Positions 13,017 through 24,050 of a stretch of 64,000 nt of DNA are shown in pieces. Position 1 is the stretch's first letter. Every line of letters begins with the position of its first letter. Below the pieces are notes generated by a model that did no database searches, was not told where the DNA came from, and worked only from the letters and a program-made list of their open reading frames with translations. The stretch covers positions 62,001 through 126,000 of the forward strand of contig BLJB01000127.1 in NCBI GenBank assembly GCA_013423325.1, written 5' to 3'. The DNA comes from Usnea hakonensis. Its lineage: Eukaryota; Ascomycota; Lecanoromycetes; Lecanorales; Parmeliaceae. The position numbers were made by a program, and so were the translations under genes.

Positions 13017-13746
13017 TATTCAACTTTGTTCGTATTCGCGCTAGCTATAAACGCCCTACATGTAGAGTACTGTATATGACATTAGACATAGATCAAATAT
13101 AGATGTTGCGGGTGTTCGTACCCTTTGATCACTGCACTGTTGGAAATGAACGCCATGTACAGCTCGCACATTGGTCCGTCGACTTCGAATAGAGAGTTCT
13201 CAGGCAGACATATTTGTGCAAGGATTAGTGCATCTGCACAAAATCTGGAATAAATATCCTGGGGTACCGTCTCTTATTACCCTTCTGCTCTTCTGCATCC
13301 ACCAGCTGACACTCTAACACCCACCTTTCCCCGATCAGTATTCTTCTCTGTTGTGGGAGATACTTGTTCAACCAGCAAGCAACCCACAGGAGTCCAACCA
13401 CGTAGCACTTAACGCCCAAGGATCTTCCCGTCCACCAAGTATCCTCGATACCCACGGCCCAATACCTCTCAATCACTTCTCCCCTAATCCCCAAATACCT
13501 TACCAATCAGCCAGCAAAGAGTTCAGCGCCAAACTCGTTCCCTCAGAACCCCACAGACTTTTCCTCCCTCGCCTCGCACCGCCTGAGAGCATCTGAGTCG
13601 AACACTTCCCCCACACAAACGAGCTCACATACCACCTCAGCATCTGCTCCGAAAGTCGTGACGAACAGCAGCTATTACACCGCCTTACGCAGACCCTGTC
13701 GAACTCTTCTCTATTGCCGGTTTTACTTTGGGCCAATCCGGCCAGC
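13017..13746. other. Intergenic, 3' flank of hut1 and promoter of the Yippee gene
   Basis: This 730-bp stretch is open in several frames in its second half, but none has recognisable family sequence. The part before 13747 is pyrimidine-rich and is probably the leader of the Yippee mRNA. Confidence 0.5.
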
Positions 13747-14273
13747 ATGGGCCTCGTTTACAACACCTATCTTAACTCGGACAAGATATTCGGCTGTAAG
13801 AACTGCAAGACGCATCTCGCGAGCCACGATGCGATTATTTCGCGGGTACGTCCCTCTTCGCAGAACCCGCACCATCTCTTCCCTCCTCTCTTCTTGCCCT
13901 AGGTGTTCTACACTTCAAATCCTCGCACTACAGCCTTCCAACTCCATCCTCTACCACTCAATCCCACTATCCGCCATCATTGCAAGGTATCTACGTAGAT
14001 TAGATATGCTAATCCACTCCACTTTATCCGGTCTTGCAGAATTTCCGCGGTCAACACGGCAAAGCCTACCTCTTCAACTCCGTCGTCAACATCTCGCAGT
14101 CAGACGCCTCGGAACGGAATATGACGACCGGTCGGCATATTGTCAGGGATATAATGTGCCGGCAGTGCAAGGAGACGGTGGGCTGGAAATACGATAAGGC
14201 GTTTGAGCCGAGTGAGAAGTACAAGGAGGGGAAATTCATCCTCGAGGCGGAGTTGCTGTGTACGGTGTATTAG
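13747..14273 (+). CDS. Yippee-family zinc-binding protein (110 aa)
   Basis: Yippee proteins are small, highly conserved zinc proteins of the Yippee/Mis18/cereblon fold. Yeast Moh1 and GID-complex-linked relatives suggest a role in ubiquitin ligase or growth-state control, but the function in filamentous fungi is not settled. There are two exons, 13747-13845 and 14040-14273, joined in phase 0 through a 194-bp intron (donor GTACGT, GCTAAT branch site, TTGCAG acceptor). The two CxxC pairs that bind zinc are present at C17/C20 and C73/C76. The strongly conserved GKAYLFN and GWKYDKAFE segments are also present. The length and start are those of the family. Confidence 0.95.
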
Positions 14274-14810
14274 GCTTGTGTTGCGGGGCTTTTCGAGCAG
14301 GCGGGCGGGCAAGGGTCATTTTGATAGGATTGAGAATGGAATGCATTGCAGGGCGGAGGATCATGCGTTTCAGTCACGAGCATAAGTTGAGCATGGTGTT
14401 TGGAAAGCTATCTTAGATGGGATTGGTTTGCATTCTTAGGTACTATCTGGAATAAAATTCCCGACCTTGACAAGCAAATAAATAAATGTCACAACAACAT
14501 CTACTGTGGCCGGCAATGGGCAACCGACACTTCAAAAAGACATCGCGGTAAGATGTTATCATGGAGGCTAATTGGCTCTGTGGGAGAAACGTCTCCTCGG
14601 CCCAGACCCTAGAACGCGGGGTAGAAGAGCTCGGAAAGGCAGGAGGTGTGGGGTAGAACGCCGGTGTACCAAGGAGCCACTACTTCATGAGGTACTTCAG
14701 TACCGATGCCCCACGCAATATGGCGAGCCTCTCGGGATGCAATCCTTACGTCTTTCAATTTTCACAATCTCGATTTTTAAAGAAATAAGGTGGGAGGAAC
14801 CTAAAAGGCA
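14274..14810. other. Intergenic, promoter of the alcohol dehydrogenase
   Basis: About 540 bp between two plus-strand genes. The overlapping short frames show no family signal. The last 50 bp before the start is purine-rich. Confidence 0.5.
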
Positions 14811-16234
14811 ATGGCGAAAGACAGAATGAGAGCCGTTGTATTTAAAGAACCCCACGTCGTAGCCATTGAAGATCGACCTATTCCCAAGATCAAGGAAGCG
14901 ACAGATATTATTGTCAAAGTAATATATACTGCTTTGTGCGGCAGGTGAGTGGAGGAGACTGTTATTTAATACGAGGCGAATCTAACGCCGGAGATCCAGT
15001 GAGCTCCATGTATTCAGAGTCTGTACAACCCTCTTGTCCTGCTCAAAACGTGGAAACTTACGGCAAAAGGGCCATCAACCCAGTCCAAAGGATTTTGTCA
15101 TGGGCCATGAGTTCACTGGTACTGTTGAGGAGACTGGATCCGATGTGAAAAATTTCACAAAGGGCGATCAGATCGTCTCTCCGTTCACGGTCTCCTGCGG
15201 GGAATGCTTTTACTGCAAGCAAGGATACTCGTCAAGATGCTCCAAGTGTGCCCTATTCGGTACGGCGGGCCTCGATGGAGCTCAAGCTGAATTTGTAAGA
15301 GTGCCGCTCGCGGACAGCACTGCCGTGAAGGCTCCGGAAGGTATTGCAGATGATGTTTTAGTCCTTATGGCAGATATATTTCCCACTGGATATTTCGCGG
15401 CCCACAATGCCTTCAAAGACTTGACAAAGGAGCAAATTTCCGACGCGACGGTAGTCTTGGTTGGCTGCGGACCTGTTGGCCTCTGTGCACTCATCAATGC
15501 AGAGAATTACAAGCCAAAACACCTCCTTGCTGTGGACTCGATCCAGTCGAGGTTGGATCTGGCCAATTCTTTGGGTGCGGAGCCATGGAATTTCCAGACC
15601 AATCGGGACGGTCTTGACAAACGAGTGAAGGAGTTGACAGACGGTCGAGGGGCTGATGTGGTAATTGGTACATCTCTTGCCTTAGTTCAAGCCTTAGGTT
15701 AGGTCTTGGAGCTGATACCTTTCCCCCCAGAGGTCGTTGGGATGAGCCCTGCTTTGAAAATGGGGTTTGAGTTGCTAAGGCCTTGGGGCGTCATCTCAAG
15801 CGTTGGCGTGCATAATGCGGAGGTAAGCCCAAAGAATCATTTACCTATACCCATCACAGGTACTGACGCGGTACAGATCCCCTGGTACTGGGACAACCTC
15901 TTGCTGACTCCAATGCTAGCTGACAATTCTGCAGGTCTGGTAACCAAGCATATGGCAAGAACCTGCGTATTCAAATGGGTAGATGTCCCGTACGATCGAT
16001 ATTTCCTCAAGCTTTGGATATGCTAAAGAAAAAGCAGCATCTTTTGGGGTCGGACATCATCAAAGTCTCTGACAGAGTTGCACCCGCTGACCATATTCCA
16101 GGTTCATGTCTGAGAAGATTATGCCCATGTCCGAGGCTGTAGAAGGTTATGAGCTCTTTGACAAGATGAAAGTGCAGAAAGGCATGTCGCCTAAATTCCT
16201 TGTCAAAATCTCTGGCAAAGCTGACAAGCCATAG
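14811..16234 (+). CDS. Zinc-dependent alcohol dehydrogenase family protein (365 aa)
   Basis: This is a medium-chain dehydrogenase/reductase of the glutathione-independent formaldehyde-dehydrogenase-like subgroup. Its substrate cannot be told from sequence. Seven exons join in frame: 14811-14944, 15000-15018, 15070-15667, 15731-15822, 15877-15884, 15935-16048 and 16102-16234 (1098 nt). Catalytic zinc ligands are visible as C43 in ALCGSELH and H64-E65 in the GHE motif. The structural zinc cluster has the CGECFYCKQ start plus two later Cys. The NAD(P)-binding loop is GCGPVG. The second exon has only 19 nt and the fifth only 8 nt (encoding IP and part of W), and both are needed to keep family sequence. 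An in-frame second ATG at 14826 begins MRAVVFKEP, which matches the usual family start, so the true start may be there. Intron 1 would truncate the protein soon after if retained. Confidence 0.88.
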
Positions 16235-17017
16235 TGGTTTTCGAAGCACAGAAGTAATGAATTCTCGATCTTTGCATAGGATAAAAGACGGGGGAAATGG
16301 TAAAAGTTCGACTCATAGAGATTTGTAACAGAATTGACATACTCTCCAATCATAGGGACTCGAGATAGCCTCTCTTGATTGAGTGGCTCCTCTCATGCAA
16401 GTCTCATATCATAAGTAGTACTATGGCTGAGCCTAGTAGATAAACGTCAATACGCCACGTCGTGTTTGCTTGAGGCATGCTATATCTATTACTGTAGCGA
16501 CACATTGCAGAGCAAATGCCCTTGAAGAACGGTCGGATTTCGAATGCAGTTTCCAAAATTGTGACTGGCGACAGGGATTGCTGCATAAAGAGTCAACGGT
16601 TGTTTGGCGGGGAAAAAAAATAGCGTCTTCAACCAAGATTTCTCTAAGCCTACAAATATTTATCCCACTACAACATACAGCTTCAACGAGCTCTTGACAC
16701 TCCCTCAACCTCCTGTCATACCCTTCTCCTTCATTCACATTTGGCAGCATCATACTTGAGTCCCTGGTCTGTTACCCTCTTCACTCTGCGAAAGCTTCGT
16801 CACTTTTTCTCTCTACGTCCTTCACCAAAAGCTAATGTTTGCCTCCCTTCAACACCCGGCGATAAAGAACAGAACGGCAAACAAAATAGCATGAATGTGA
16901 ATGCTGACTCATAATGATTTAGTTCACATATCCTGACTTCAGTCAAAAACTACCCAACTTCCAATCAGCGTCAAAAGCACCAGCCCACCACCGTTCCACT
17001 GTTCAGTCACCGTCAAA
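16235..17017. other. Intergenic, promoter and leader of the KH gene
   Basis: A 780-bp stretch. From ~16650 it becomes pyrimidine-rich with many CTT/TCC runs and CAAC repeats up to the KH start codon, typical of a fungal core promoter and leader. No gene is seen. Confidence 0.5.
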
Positions 17018-18226
17018 ATGGCTACCGAAACACGAACTGAGACAGATCTCACGGATTCCATGGGCCGTATCGGCATTAGCCCTGAAAATGGCGAGGACAA
17101 TCGACTCGGACCAGATGGAGAGACGGCACCGAGAACCGATGAAGAGTATGCACAGTCTCAACTTACTCTGCGCGCCATTGTGTCCTCCAAAGAAGCTGGA
17201 GTCATCATCGGTAAAGCAGGCAAGAATGTGGCGGATCTTCGAGATGAAACCGGTGTCAAAGCTGGCGTCAGTAAAGTGGTCCAGGGTGTGCATGACCGTG
17301 TTCTCACGGTCACTGGTGGATTAGACTCCATTTCAAAGGCATACGCTATCGTTGCCAAGGGTTTGCTGGAGGGTGCTCCACAGATGGGTATGGGTGGAGT
17401 CATTTCTTCAAATGGAACACATCGTAAGTATTACTTTTGTCCATCCTCCATCAACCCTGGCACCTCGTACACTGGCCGTCCTCGAATCCTACTAAGATAG
17501 CTGACGATATTATCGCTAGCTATTCGTCTGCTCATCTCTCACCATCAAATGGGTACAATTATTGGTCGACAAGGGCTCAAGATCAAGCAAATCCAAGACG
17601 CTTCTGGTGTGCGTATGGTTGCCCAGAAGGAGATGCTGCCACAGTCAACCGAGCGGATCGTTGAGGTTCAAGGCACACCAGATGGCATACAAAAGGCCAC
17701 TTGGGAGATTGGCAAATGCTTGGTCGACGACTGGCAACGTGGCACAGGGACTGTTCTCTATAACCCCGTTGTAAGAGCAGAGGCCGGTCGGGGGGGTCCT
17801 ATGGTCGGTTCCCCCGTTGGTGCACCCACACCCTATAGTGCCAATCGTTCATTCAATCGCACTGGGAACGGTGCCGACTTCAGTGATAACAACACTGGAG
17901 GGTCATACAACCGTCGTTCCAACTCGGACGCGGCAACCCGTGGACCTCCTACTACAACCGAAGATGGTGAAGAGCTCCAGACGCAAAACATCAGCATTCC
18001 TTCCGACATGGTTGGTTGCATCATTGGACGCGCTGGAAGCAAAATTAGCGAGATCAGAAAGAGTTCAGGTGCCCGCATATCTATCGCCAAAGCCCCCCAC
18101 GACGAAACTGGAGAGCGCATGTTCACTATTATGGGCAGCGCCGCAGCCAACGAGAAGGCTCTGTACCTTCTGTATGAGAATCTTGAGGCGGAAAAGATGC
18201 GTAGAAGCCAGCAGCCTCAGGATTAG
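17018..18226 (+). CDS. Triple KH-domain RNA-binding protein (Rnc1/Pbp2-like, 370 aa)
   Basis: Two exons, 17018-17423 and 17520-18226, are joined in phase 1 across a 96-bp intron (GTAAGT ... CGCTAG). The 370-residue product has three KH domains: KH1 ~48-120 with GKAGKN, KH2 ~138-210 with GRQGLK, and KH3 ~290-360 with GRAGSK. Each carries the I-I-G-x-x-G core loop that binds single-stranded RNA. A Gly/Ser/Asn-rich linker separates KH2 from KH3. The layout matches poly(C)-binding/hnRNP K relatives: budding yeast Pbp2 and Hek2, and fission yeast Rnc1, which stabilises the Pmp1 phosphatase mRNA. It lies 5.8 kb from a Pmp1/Msg5-like phosphatase gene. The 5' end is well supported by the ATG in an open frame after a pyrimidine-rich leader. 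Confidence 0.93.
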
Positions 18227-19286
18227 GTATACCCTTGGAGCGGTGATGTCTAGGAAATCCTAAGGTTGCACTGGTTGGCACCCCGCTAGATGCACATCTG
18301 CCACGCTCCGACCTGCGCAGCCCCTGTCTCCGACACGAGAACCCTTTCTATTACACATCTATCCCGTCTCCTACCAAAAGTTGACTCGCTTCATTCTCTG
18401 TCATGGACGCGTCCTTTCATGACACACTATTACGACCTCATGATCCTTTACACCTTGGCGAATCATCATAGCTCTCACAGCGTGCTTTGCCGACTGATGA
18501 ATCCGCTTGCTCAACCTCATTCTTTCCGATCGATGCGATGATACCAATTTTATCTACGCTCCTCAGCTCCTTCTTTACATCCAATGTCGATTGGCGGCCT
18601 CTATTCGACCTCTTTGATAGCCCCGTATCAATACGATCAGGCCTGTCTTCCTCACTGCTGCTCGAGTCACTTGTACTCCTCTCTGTTGCACCTGGTCCGA
18701 AGTCAAAGGAACTAGCTAGAAAGCCGCATAGGTGGCAATTAGATTGGAGGTAGATACTTCTGTTCACGTGGCAATCGACATCCTTGCTACCATATTCCAT
18801 GCCAACCAACATGATGACCGCACGTCCCTGTAGAGGAAGAAAACCGTAGAATTGTGCATGCCTGGAATTTTTGTATAACATTGTACGGAAAATGCCTTTA
18901 AGTACGCCAAGTGACATTTGGATCAGCCGACGTATCGGAGACCCACCGCCCAGCGATTATCGTCCTCCCACATCTTGTAATTTATATTCATCTCCTGTTC
19001 AAACTTTATATATAGACTCATTTGCGAGATCAGTACTCTAGATAGCCTGCTTGCTTTTTTCATGCTCCATTTCATAGTATCCTTCTACGCCTTGCAACCC
19101 CCACTCTCCATTGACGCGACACTTTTACCTCCGTACCAGCTGTCTCTTCTTGCATACGCGCCTCCCCGCCTGGTCCTATGCAACCTTAAAAATTCGCATC
19201 TCTCTGGCCAAGGTAATGGACGCTGTATATATACAGCGCTCACTCACCATCTGAGCCAGAGGGGACGCAGAGATCATCTTTGAAGC
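18227..19286. other. Intergenic, KH 3' flank and PAS kinase promoter
   Basis: About 1.06 kb. It holds TATA-like sequences at ~19005-19015 and at 19224-19233, the latter inside a perfect palindrome. A minus-strand frame at 18438-18917 is open but lacks any family sequence or codon signal and is not called. Confidence 0.5.
19221..19238. promoter_or_regulatory. 18-bp perfect palindrome around a TATA sequence
   Basis: CGCTGTATATATACAGCG reads the same on both strands and is centred on TATATA, 49 bp before the PAS kinase ATG. It could be a TATA element, a dimeric-factor site, or a leader hairpin if transcribed. The palindrome is seen directly; the role is inference. Confidence 0.5.
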
Positions 19287-22200
19287 ATGACAGAGCTGGA
19301 ATTGCATGATGATGGTACGTCTCAAAAGTGAAAGTCGCAAGCTGGAACAGGGCATGGGCCGGGAAGATGCAGCCCCTTTCTCTTTCCACTTGCAAAGCGT
19401 ACAAGTCATTTGGTTCCTTGACTGACTCCTTCTCTTTTTAAGCGGACTTAGCCATACGACACGTCGTCTCACACGAGGAAAGACCAGAAAATTCGGTGGA
19501 AATACTGAGAGTTCCAAAAAATAGAAGTACTGGGGACTTGCTTTCAGGTGCGAGGAGATCGAAAGAAGATGGCAGACTACGAGTCTCCTTCGATGCTGGT
19601 TCTAACATGGGCGAGCCCCCACCCAAGTCTCCCATCATGTCTGAACACGAGCCTACTCTCGGGATATCTGGATTGCGGCGAATACGTCAGCAGCCTGCTC
19701 CTCGAGCCGTATCGCGCCCTTCATCCCCATCAACCTCTTATTCACTTCCTCCAAGGTCTTCCTCCATGACAGTAGAGACGACGACCTCTCGATCGATCAC
19801 AGGGATGGGACTTTCTTCACCTTCGCTGAACTTTGGAGAAGACCTGTCTCGGTTCCCTTCCGAATCTCTTCATTCGTTCTCCTTCGCTCATCAGTCTGAG
19901 AGTGTGCTCCACAACCGTCAAAGTGCGTTGAAAAGAGCTGTAGAGTTCATGCGTGACCGACTGGGCTTTGGAGTCAACCATCCCGGTGTCATGACTGCAC
20001 AGGCTAAAGTTGGCGGTGATGTGGAGATCCAGAGCATGGTGGATCTTTTGGTACAGGCGAACATCCTCGGGCATGACTCACAAAACAATCAGAACGTTCC
20101 GCAACTTCAGGGTCCGGTGACCGGACCAGCACATGTTGAACGAAATGTATTCGACAACGCATTTCTCCCGCGGTCCTCGAGTCCAGAAGCACTCAGAAAA
20201 CGTGTGTCGGTGGATCGAAGCTCACAGCCAACGGAGGAAAATGAATTCTCGAGACCAGGATCAACCCACCCAGAGCCTTCACTAATTAGTGAAGCTTCAG
20301 CCACGGAGTCCATTGAACCTGAATCGCCATCCAGTGCTTCCGCATCAGAAGCACCTCACGTTGCGCCAACCGGCATGAAGCGAACATACACAGACGTGTC
20401 ACTCTTGAACTTGCAAACAAGGCTTGTAGACGCGCTTGCAAAGCCGTACAAGGCGAGCGACAATGTCCAGGAAAGCCTTCTGTCTCCAATGCCGTTAGCA
20501 GGTTTCACCAACCCTCTCAACACTGGCATGAATACTCCTTCCCTTGTGCATGGGCACAACAATCGCTGGGTACCCGCTGCGCAGGCTGTGTTCACCACTG
20601 AAACTTCTTCGCCATGGACTATACTCCTCGCAAACGACCTTGCGTGCTTGGTATTTGGATTGACAAAAGGAGAGTTCAAGAAGTTGAGCATGCTCGAGGT
20701 GGTAAGGGAAGATCGAAGGGCATGGTTGGAGGAGAAGCTCAGGTCTCCAGGCTCAGAGGCAACCGCAAAAGCACGTCAAGCAGGTAGCAAAAGTCTAAGG
20801 ACCAGTCCAATAGCAACAACTTCCATGAGAGTGGGCGGAGGCGTAACCGCACAGCTTCTCAGCAAACCTCCATGGCGGCAGCAAAGGGCCCAAACTGATG
20901 AATCGAAATCGAAGGCATCAAGGGGTGCGCCATATCATCCGGCCAACAAATCCCGAGGTGTTCTGTTGTGTGGGGATATTGTGCCAATACGAAAACGCAA
21001 TGGAGCCACGGGAGCAGCAAGTCTATGGGTAAAAGAGAAAAAGGGGGGTTTGATATGGGTGTTGGAGGAGATTGCGGAAGATATCGCCACTCTAAGACTT
21101 GATGCGGACTTGCGTGTGATAGAATCCAAGGGAGCTACAATCGTGATTTGGGGAAAGTCAGACGTCTTTCCTGGAACGGAACTTCAACGCCTGATCCCAC
21201 AGATACCCAACAAAGGCGACTCCTCGATCATGAGTAAAACAGGTTTCGAGAATAATACCACAGTGCAATACTTTACGGCAAGAAGTGATGACAACCTGAA
21301 TGTTCCTGTCTGCGTCACTATGGAATCAGATGAGGAAACACTATCGGTCTCGAGCTTCCCACATATCGCTGGCATGGTGGTCCTTTCTGCTTCTACCCTC
21401 AAGGTCATAAGCTCCAACTCGGTCTTCTCCGCAGCCCTCTTTGGCAGAGCTGAGCCCAGCGGTCAAGGCATCAGCGAGCTGATCCCGCAATTTGAGAGTA
21501 TCCTTGAATTATTGACCGCGGAGGACCACGTGAACTTAGTCGACGGTATCGTCGTACCAGAGCACAGCTTCCGGAGAGCGCGAGGACTGTTGGCTCTACG
21601 GGAGGGCAACGAAGATGCTGCGGCCATTTTTCTGCGGCCACAAGGTCCAATGGCTCGGCATCGCGACGGGTCAGAAATCAACGTCGACCTCCAGATGCGA
21701 GTTGTACGAAGCGAGAAATCTATGGCTAATGATGCTGTCATCGAAGAAACAAGCGAAGAAAGCGACGGGACGAGCGAGGAGCCTGATAATTCAGAGATAG
21801 TATACGCGCTCTGGATTACCTATTCACGACAGCTTCACTCCGCATTGCTTCCTGGCACCTCAGCTACACCGAATCTCTCACGACCTAGTTCGCCCCACCA
21901 GCCCTCTCCTGGTCAAACCAGCCGGTCAACCACTCCAGAGGAGAATGTTCGAGAAGACATCAAGCCAGAGCCTTCACCCACAAGGTCTCTCTCACAGCAA
22001 ATCGAAGAAGCGGCATCCCAGCCTATTTCCGAGAGTCCATCCAAGCATATCGAATCGGAACCAGTACCTCGCGTCTCGACGCCTAAAGTCAAAGACCTAT
22101 CCAAGAAGAAGAAGAAAATATCGGATTTTGTCGTACTTGAAGACATGGGTCAAGGCGCGTATGGCCAGGTGAAACTGGCCCGCTACGCCAAATCCAACGG

Positions 22201-23001
22201 CAAAAAGGTGGTCTTGAAATACGTGACCAAGCGTCGCATTCTCGTCGATACTTGGACCCGAGACCGACGCCTTGGAACAGTTCCATTGGAAATCCACGTC
22301 CTCGACTATCTGCGAAGAGACGAGTTGCGACATCCCAACATTGTCGAGATGACGGACTTCTTCGAAGACGACGTCAATTACTATATCGAAATGGTACCGC
22401 ACGGTTTGCCAGGCATGGATCTTTTTGATTACATTGAGATGCGTTCAACAATGGATGAGGCGGAATGTCGCAATATATTCTTGCAGGTGGTGGATGCATT
22501 GCATCACTTACACACCAAAGCGCTAGTGGTACATCGCGACATCAAAGACGAAAACATCATCCTAGATGGTGAAGGGAAAGTGAAGCTCATCGACTTTGGC
22601 AGCGCGGCGTACATCAAGAACGGTCCCTTTGATGTCTTCGTCGGGACAATCGGTACCTTTCATCCTCCCTTTCCACCCCATTCCCCACCCCTCTCCCATC
22701 ATCCCACCTAGCTGACGCCCCGGCTCTAGATTACGCCGCGCCCGAAGTCCTCCAGGGCAAATCCTACCGCGGCAAGGAGCAAGACATCTGGGCCCTCGGC
22801 ATCCTCCTCTACACCCTCGTCTACAAGGAGAACCCCTTTTACAGCATCGACGAGATCCTCGATCACGAGTTGCGCATCCCGTGGGTCATGTCGGCCGCGA
22901 ATATCGAGTTGATCAAGCAGATGCTGGATCGGGACGTCGATCGGCGGTTGACCATTAGCCAGGTTAGAGATGCGGCTTGGTGTCGGGAAGGGGGGGATTG
23001 A
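19287..23001 (+). CDS. PAS-domain serine/threonine kinase (Psk1/Psk2 type, 1169 aa)
   Basis: PAS kinase tunes glucose storage, cell-wall sugar flux and translation in response to nutrients. There are three exons: 19287-19314 (28 nt), 19443-22652 and 22730-23001. The introns use donors GTACGT and GTACCT, and frame is kept to TGA at 22999. A ~360-residue Ser/Pro-rich N-terminus precedes a PAS domain at ~390-440 and a second PAS-like region at ~640-700. The kinase domain is at ~900-1165. It has the glycine loop GQGAYGQV, the lysine in VVLKY (~932), HRDIKDEN (~1040), the DFGSA magnesium loop, and GTIDYAAPE. The second intron falls inside the activation segment (GTI|DYAAPE). A lysine cluster precedes the kinase domain. 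The start is set by the small first exon. It converges on the phosphatase gene. Confidence 0.93.
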
Positions 23002-24050
23002 TTCCTTGCTTGGTTGGTTGCTTGCTCGCTTGACTAATTGATTAATTGATGCCAGTGATAATGATGATGGCTGGGCATATGGGGCGATAAAGAAATGTTT
23101 ACAAGGGGGTCATAAGGGACTCTGGATTCTGCTTCCTTTCTGCATCTCATCTGGTGCCGAAGACATTACATTTCTTGATAATTTTCTTCTTCTTTATCTT
23201 CTGCAGCGAAGAGCGCACTTAAAAATCTTGGAGGGATGGATGGGTTTTAAAAGTGGGTAGGAGGGGAACAGTCAAAGTATTGCTAGCTGTCTTTTTGTTT
23301 TTTGTTTTTCTCTTGGGGGATTTTGCATTAGACGTGATTTTGTTTTTTCCTACATCGATACCCATTGGCATAACTTAGGAATAAAGAGTATACAGGAAAA
23401 CCATGATTGTCAATCGTTCTTGATGCACTAGTAGGACGAAGTCACTCATTCTAAATTCTACTTGAATGTGAGCACCATTCAAAAATCCTGTTTGAAAAAA
23501 CACACATTGGCATTGAATAGATTATCTAAGTAAGCTGTATGAAACGCTGTAAATGCGTCTCGAGGCGGGGCCGGTTCCATAACGGATGGATCGGATGAAG
23601 GATATGCCTCATCCCATATTTCCATCCCGAAGGCTCGGCTTCCGGCCTTTCTCATCTCTCGTCTCTCAGAGACAGGCTTCGTAGCAGTCACACAGATGAC
23701 GGTGGTGGAGCGTCATGGTGGTGGAGCGTGGGTCATCGGCGGCTGGAGAGAGTTCAGAGACTACCAACTGCTCTATCCGAGGGCTAGTAGATGATTCCGA
23801 AGACGGAAGGGATGCTATCATACATGGAGGGAAAAATGCGGTGGAAAGATCAGGACTCTGAGCGCTGCAATTCTTCATAAATCGTGAGAAGATCGTTAGA
23901 AGCTGCCGCGGCATTGATCATGTCCATAGCAGGTTTTGCGTCTCGGTCGTAGATAATCTTGAATCATGATCTTTCGTAGGCGGATTTGCAGCAAGCGTCC
24001 GGCTGCCTGTGACTGGTGGTATAAGAATGTCGATGCAACCCGAGCCATCA
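23002..24050. other. Intergenic between convergent kinase and phosphatase genes
   Basis: About 1.05 kb. T-rich runs at 23180-23350 probably hold the kinase 3' untranslated region. Minus-strand frames at 23479-23914 show no family signal. Confidence 0.5.

Noticed and set aside
18438..18917. 159-codon minus-strand frame downstream of the KH gene
   Set aside because: Low-complexity Ser/Arg parts, no family sequence, and it lies in the 3' flank of the KH gene opposite to it.
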